A stretch of DNA of 64,000 nucleotides from NCBI RefSeq assembly GCF_000381885.1, contig NZ_KB907212.1, positions 186,001-250,000 of the forward strand, written 5' to 3'. A program made the position numbers and the translations under genes. Each line of letters starts with the position of its first letter. The stretch's first letter is position 1. The notes under the pieces are model-generated. The model was not told the origin of the DNA, did no database searches, and was given only the letters and a program-made list of their open reading frames with translations. The stretch comes from Actinomadura atramentaria DSM 43919. GTDB lineage: Bacteria > Actinomycetota > Actinomycetes > Streptosporangiales > Streptosporangiaceae. Positions 60,503 through 64,000 of the stretch are shown one piece after another.

Positions 60503-61423
60503 TCAGGAGATGGGCCTGACCTGCACGACGCCCCCGTCGGAGACGCGGGTCTCGAAGGCGGGCTGCCGGCCCGTCGCGGGCCCGTGGACGACGGAGCCGT
60601 CCCGCACCCGGAACGTGCTGCCGTGCCAGGGGCACACGACGCAGAGCTCGTCGTCCCCGTCCTGGACGATCCGGCCCTGGTGGAGCGGCCCGGCGAGGTG
60701 GCTGCAGCGGTCGGTCAGCACGTGGACGTCGTCCCCGGTGCGCAGCACGAACAGGCTGATGTAGCCGAGGCTGCGGGAGACCGGCCAGCCGTCGGGCAGC
60801 TCGGCGACCGGGCACAGGTCGTGCCACCCCAGCGGGACCAGGTGGGCGACCGGGTCGGCGTGGCTGGCGCCGGCGGCCTGCCGGAACGCCAGGTGGCCGC
60901 CGAGGTAGCCGCCGCCCAGGAGCGCCGTGAGCCCGGTGAAGCCCAGGACCCGGCCGGTCCCGTCCCGGCCGCGGGCGCGGGCGACGAGTGACGCGGAGTA
61001 CAGCACGGTCGCGGTGGCCGTGCCGAGCGCGTGGACGAGCCCGACCCGCTGCTGCTCGCGGTGCAGCGTCGACCAGTCGGCGAGGCCCGCGAGCGCGGTC
61101 GGGACCGCGCCCGCCAGGCCGGTCGCGATCAGCGCGCCCGCGGCGCGGCGGCCGCCGGGCAGCAGGTCGAGGACGGCCGCCGACATCCAGCAGCCGACGG
61201 GCAGGTCGGTCATCGGCGCGTGCGCCGGGTGCCCGAACGGAACGCCGTTCAGCAGGTCGCGGACGGGGCCGGGCGGCAGGACGCGGCGCGCGGCCGACTG
61301 GGCGGCCTCGATCACCGGGTCGAGCCGCTCCGCGCGTTCGACGCGCTCGGCCAGGTCGGCGGGGCGGGGCCGACGGGCCGGCCGGGCGACGCGCCGGAAG
61401 ATGTTGCTCGCCCGTCGGTTCAT
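60503..61423 (-). CDS. DUF2231 membrane domain fused to a Rieske 2Fe-2S domain
   Basis: A 306-residue protein. The N-terminal part (about 55-180) is a DUF2231-type four-helix membrane domain (FGHPAHAPMTDLPVGCWMSA; LVHALGTATATVLYSAS). The C-terminal Rieske domain has both cluster motifs, CSHLAGPLHQG and CPWHGSTF, each with Cys and His. It is probably a membrane-bound electron carrier or redox sensor. It lies downstream of the molybdopterin oxidoreductase gene on the same strand (150-nt gap) and could pass electrons to or from it. Confidence 0.87.
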   Translation of the reverse strand: MNRRASNIFRRVARPARRPRPADLAERVERAERLDPVIEAAQSAARRVLPPGPVRDLLNGVPFGHPAHAPMTDLPVGCWMSAAVLDLLPGGRRAAGALIATGLAGAVPTALAGLADWSTLHREQQRVGLVHALGTATATVLYSASLVARARGRDGTGRVLGFTGLTALLGGGYLGGHLAFRQAAGASHADPVAHLVPLGWHDLCPVAELPDGWPVSRSLGYISLFVLRTGDDVHVLTDRCSHLAGPLHQGRIVQDGDDELCVVCPWHGSTFRVRDGSVVHGPATGRQPAFETRVSDGGVVQVRPIS

Positions 61424-61573
61424 GTCCCTCCTCGGGTGCGTGCGTCGTCACCGGGTGCCCCGGGCGTCGCGGGACACCGCTTCGACACTATCCGCCGCTC
61501 CTGCCCGCGGCCACTCGGGCGTCTCCCGGCCGGGCACCCACGGTGATGGGTTCCTACCTGTCGGTCGAAGGGG

Positions 61574-63826
61574 TCAAACCCGGCGCCCGGTGCGGGCGGG
61601 CTCGACGGTGACGGGCACGCCGTTGAACACCGCGGTGCCGGAGAGCGGGTCGATCTCCCGCTCGTCGGTGAGCGCGTTGACGCTGACGCCCGCGTTCCGG
61701 TTCGCGACGGCCGTGCGCGTCCCGGGCCGGTCGTGGCCCCAGCCGTGCGGGAGGCTGACGACGCCCGGCATCAGGCGGTCGGTCGGCTCCGCGACGGCCT
61801 CGACCGAGCCCGCGCGGCCCGTCACGCGGACCGGGTCGCCCGGCCGGACGCCGATCCGCTCCGCGTCGTCCGGGCTGAGCTGGAGCGTGCAGGTGTTCGA
61901 GCCGCCGACCAGCTCGGGGACGTTGTGCAGCCAACTGTTGTTCGAACGGAGGTGACGCCGGCCGATCAGCACCAGGCCGGGCTCGGCGGGCGACGCGTCC
62001 AGGACCGCGTGCAGCCGCGCGGCGTCGGCGGCCAGGGCGGGCGGGCACAGTTCGATCCGGCCGGACGCCGTGCTCAGCACCTCGTCCAGGCGCGGCTTGA
62101 GCGCGCCCAGGTCGATGCCGTGCGGATGGTCGTCGCGCAGCCGGGCGAGCGTCAGCCCGGCGGGGTCGGCGCCGAACCCGTCGCCGTAGGGGCCGAGGCG
62201 CAGCATCATGTCGATGCGCTGCTCGGTGAGCGAGTCCACGGGTTCCTCGGCGAGCAGTTTGCGCAGCTCGACGGGGTCGCGGCCGTGGACCGGCGAGCCG
62301 GGCGCGGCCGCCGCCTTCCCGAGCGTGCTCGCGATGATCATCTCGTCCAGGTCGTCCGGGGTCGCGTCGAGACCCGAGGCGATCACCGCGAGCCGGGCCA
62401 GGATCGCCGCCTCGCTCGGCCGCCCCTCCGGCAGCGGGACGGCGGCCGGTGAGTACCGCGCGTAGTCGCGGACGGTGAAGTTCAGCAGCGCGAGGTCGTA
62501 GTGCGGCGTCTGCGCGGGACGCGGCGGCGGCAGTACGACGTGTGCGTGGCGCGTCGTCTCGTTGAGGTACGGGTCGACGCTCACCATGAAGTCCAGCCCG
62601 GCGAGGGCCCGGTCGAGCCGGGCCGCGTTCGGCGCGGACAGCGCGGGGTTGCCGCCGATGGTGACCAGCGCGCGGACGCGTCCCTCGCCGGGCGTCTCGA
62701 TCTCGTCCGCGAGCGTCGCGACGGGGAGTTCGCCCATCGCCTCGGGCAGGTCGCGGACGCGGCTGCGCCAGCGGCCGGGCGCGAACGGCTGGCGGCGGCG
62801 GTAGACGGGGAGGTGCGCGGCCCGGGGGAACATCGCGCCGCCGGGCCGGTCGAGGTTGCCGGTGACGATGTTGAGGACGTCCACGAGCCAACTGCTCAGC
62901 GTCCCGAACGCCTGCGTCGTCGTGCCGAGCCGCCCGTAGACGGCGGCGCGCGGCGCGGCGGCGAGGGCGCGCGCCATGCGGCGCGTCACGGCGGGCGCGA
63001 CGCCGGTGACCCCCGCGACCCGCTCGGGCGTCAGGTCGCGCACCAGCGCGCGGACGTCGTCCAGGCCGTTGACGCGGTCCGCGAGGGCGGCGGGCGGCGC
63101 GACCAGGTCCTCGGCGAACAGCACCTGGGCGAGCGCCGCCAGCAGGAACGCGTCGCCGCCGGGCCGGATGAACACGTGCTCGTCGGCGAGGTCGGCGGTC
63201 CGGGTGCGGCGCGGGTCGACGACCGTCACGGTGCCGCCGCGCGCGCGGATCGCCCGGAGCCGTCCGGGGAAGTCGGGGGCCGAGCAGAGGCTGCCGTTGG
63301 ACTCCAGCGGGTTCGCGCCGAACATCAGGAGGTGGTCGGTGCGGTCGAGGTCGGGCACGGGGATCGCCGTCGGGTCGCCGAACAGGTGGCCGGAGCTGAC
63401 GTGCTTGGGCATCTGGTCGGCGGTGGACGCGGTGTAGACGTTGCGGGTGCGGAGCGCCTTGATCACGGCCGCGCCGTAGAGCGGTCCGGCGATGGAGTGC
63501 GCGGAGGGGTTGCCGAGGTAGACCGCGACGGCGTCGTGGCCGTGCCGGTCGATGATCGGCCGCAGGCCGCGCGCGACGGCGTCGAACGCCTCGTCCCAGC
63601 CGGCGCGCTCGTGGGAGTCCCCGGTGCGCAGCAGCGGCGCGTCGAGCCGGTCGGGATCGGCGTCGAGGCGGCCGAGCGACGCGCCCTTGGGGCAGATGTA
63701 GCCGCGGCTGAGCGGGTCGTCGCGGTCGCCCCGCACCTCGGTGACGACGCCGTCGTCGATCCGGAGCCGCAGCCCGCAGACGGCCTCGCAGAGCGGACAG
63801 GTACGGAAGGCGACGCGGCTCACCAT
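61574..63826 (-). CDS. Molybdopterin oxidoreductase (formate dehydrogenase/nitrate reductase-like)
   Basis: A 750-residue molybdopterin-bis(MGD) enzyme. The N-terminal 4Fe-4S motif is CPLCEAVCGLRLRIDDG with a later Cys in GYICPKGASLG. It continues with DRHGHDAVAVYLGNPSAH, MFGANPLESN, DPRRTRTADLADEHVFIRPGGDAFLLAAL and TIGGNPALSAPN, and the C-terminal dinucleotide-binding domain (SNNSWLHNVPELVGG; LSPDDAERIGVRPGDPVRVTG). There is no twin-Arg signal, so it is cytoplasmic. The ATG at 63826 follows GGAG by 7 nt. The substrate is unknown; the Rieske protein may be its redox partner. Confidence 0.88.
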   Translation of the reverse strand: MVSRVAFRTCPLCEAVCGLRLRIDDGVVTEVRGDRDDPLSRGYICPKGASLGRLDADPDRLDAPLLRTGDSHERAGWDEAFDAVARGLRPIIDRHGHDAVAVYLGNPSAHSIAGPLYGAAVIKALRTRNVYTASTADQMPKHVSSGHLFGDPTAIPVPDLDRTDHLLMFGANPLESNGSLCSAPDFPGRLRAIRARGGTVTVVDPRRTRTADLADEHVFIRPGGDAFLLAALAQVLFAEDLVAPPAALADRVNGLDDVRALVRDLTPERVAGVTGVAPAVTRRMARALAAAPRAAVYGRLGTTTQAFGTLSSWLVDVLNIVTGNLDRPGGAMFPRAAHLPVYRRRQPFAPGRWRSRVRDLPEAMGELPVATLADEIETPGEGRVRALVTIGGNPALSAPNAARLDRALAGLDFMVSVDPYLNETTRHAHVVLPPPRPAQTPHYDLALLNFTVRDYARYSPAAVPLPEGRPSEAAILARLAVIASGLDATPDDLDEMIIASTLGKAAAAPGSPVHGRDPVELRKLLAEEPVDSLTEQRIDMMLRLGPYGDGFGADPAGLTLARLRDDHPHGIDLGALKPRLDEVLSTASGRIELCPPALAADAARLHAVLDASPAEPGLVLIGRRHLRSNNSWLHNVPELVGGSNTCTLQLSPDDAERIGVRPGDPVRVTGRAGSVEAVAEPTDRLMPGVVSLPHGWGHDRPGTRTAVANRNAGVSVNALTDEREIDPLSGTAVFNGVPVTVEPARTGRRV

Positions 63827-63855
63827 CGACGTGCTCCATGAAATTGTCCGGGGGG

Positions 63856-63866
63856 TGGACTGTCCA
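63856..63866. promoter_or_regulatory. Short palindrome upstream of the molybdopterin enzyme
   Basis: TGGAC-T-GTCCA, 30 nt upstream of the start codon, is a candidate operator. Symmetry is the only evidence. Confidence 0.3.
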
Positions 63867-63891
63867 TGATGCCCGTTATTGAGGTTCCGCA

Positions 63892-63946
63892 CTGGCCTGA
63901 AGAGGCCAGGTGAGGGAGCGCGGCGGCCCCGGCGCGCGGCCGGGGC
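63892..63946 (-). terminator. Two hairpins after a truncated upstream gene
   Basis: A 7-bp stem with 7-nt loop (63926-63932 with 63940-63946) and a 7-bp stem with 4-nt loop (63892-63898 with 63903-63909) follow the stop at 63960 on the minus strand and probably terminate that gene. Confidence 0.6.
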
Positions 63947-63959
63947 ACGTCCGCCGGGC

Positions 63960-64000
63960 TCAGCCGCCGCTGACGCCGAGTCCCTTCGCGACACGGTCGC
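63960..64000 (-). CDS. 3' end of a gene cut by the window edge, possibly catalase
   Basis: Only the last 12 codons are visible before the TGA at 63960-63962, reading DRVAKGLGVSGG. A terminal VA-x-GLG motif is seen at the end of many bacterial catalases, so that is the best guess, but the fragment is too short to be sure. Confidence 0.35.
   Translation of the reverse strand, partial: DRVAKGLGVSGG

Overview
The window is 64 kb of very GC-rich DNA with dense genes, frequent GTG and TTG starts, ATGA/GTGA stop-start overlaps and Pro/Ala-rich protein tails. This fits a filamentous actinomycete, probably of the Streptosporangiales/Thermomonosporaceae (Actinomadura-like) type; the taxon is an inference. 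I found no rRNA, tRNA, CRISPR, phage or insertion sequence. About 50 protein genes are supported, mostly ordinary chromosomal genes with two accessory-looking metabolic loci.

Layout. 0-5.4 kb: secreted lipase, two lipoproteins and an ATP-grasp/carboxylate-amine ligase fusion. 5.4-11 kb: a beta-helix protein with two AAA domains, a macro-domain protein and an OmpR-type two-component pair. 11-16.4 kb: MarR and glyoxalase pair, a 52-bp tandem array, DinB-like protein, glycosyltransferase and a DHA2 exporter. 16.7-26.2 kb: a single large type I polyketide synthase (PKS), a crotonyl-CoA carboxylase/reductase (CCR) homologue and a PucR-like regulator. 26.3-30.6 kb: second secreted lipase, a glutamate-cysteine ligase homologue and an orphan histidine kinase. 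30.7-37.3 kb: an operon of P450, cyclooxygenase-like haem peroxidase, hydrolase/acetoacetate-decarboxylase-like fusion and a small helical protein, divergent from a fatty acid desaturase. 37.3-46.8 kb: YceI/TetR, SixA, proton-pumping pyrophosphatase, MaoC/thiolase and a FUSC membrane protein. 46.8-51.3 kb: SerB, then an SDR-MFS-QueA-like operon. 51.4-54.1 kb: NarL-type two-component pair and a PP2C phosphatase, followed by about 1 kb of non-coding DNA with a nested tandem array. 55-64 kb: DUF2752, RDD, ABC ATPase, SPFH, TauE/SafE, Rieske/DUF2231 and a molybdopterin oxidoreductase.

Two systems stand out. First, the PKS has a Pks13-like N-terminal carrier, KS, AT, a DH that has lost its catalytic His, an intact KR, a C-terminal carrier, a second carrier-like domain without its Ser, and a thioesterase. 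The next gene is a CCR whose acyl pocket looks widened. One condensation of a loaded acyl chain with an alkylmalonyl unit, followed by ketoreduction and release, would give an alpha-alkyl-beta-hydroxy acid, which is mycolate-like chemistry in one polypeptide. Second, the P450/cyclooxygenase-like operon opposite a desaturase looks like a bacterial oxylipin pathway: a fatty acid oxygenase, a P450 whose I-helix Thr is replaced by Asn (as in hydroperoxide-converting P450s), and an alpha/beta hydrolase. Both proposals rest on motifs read by eye and need searches and chemistry to confirm.
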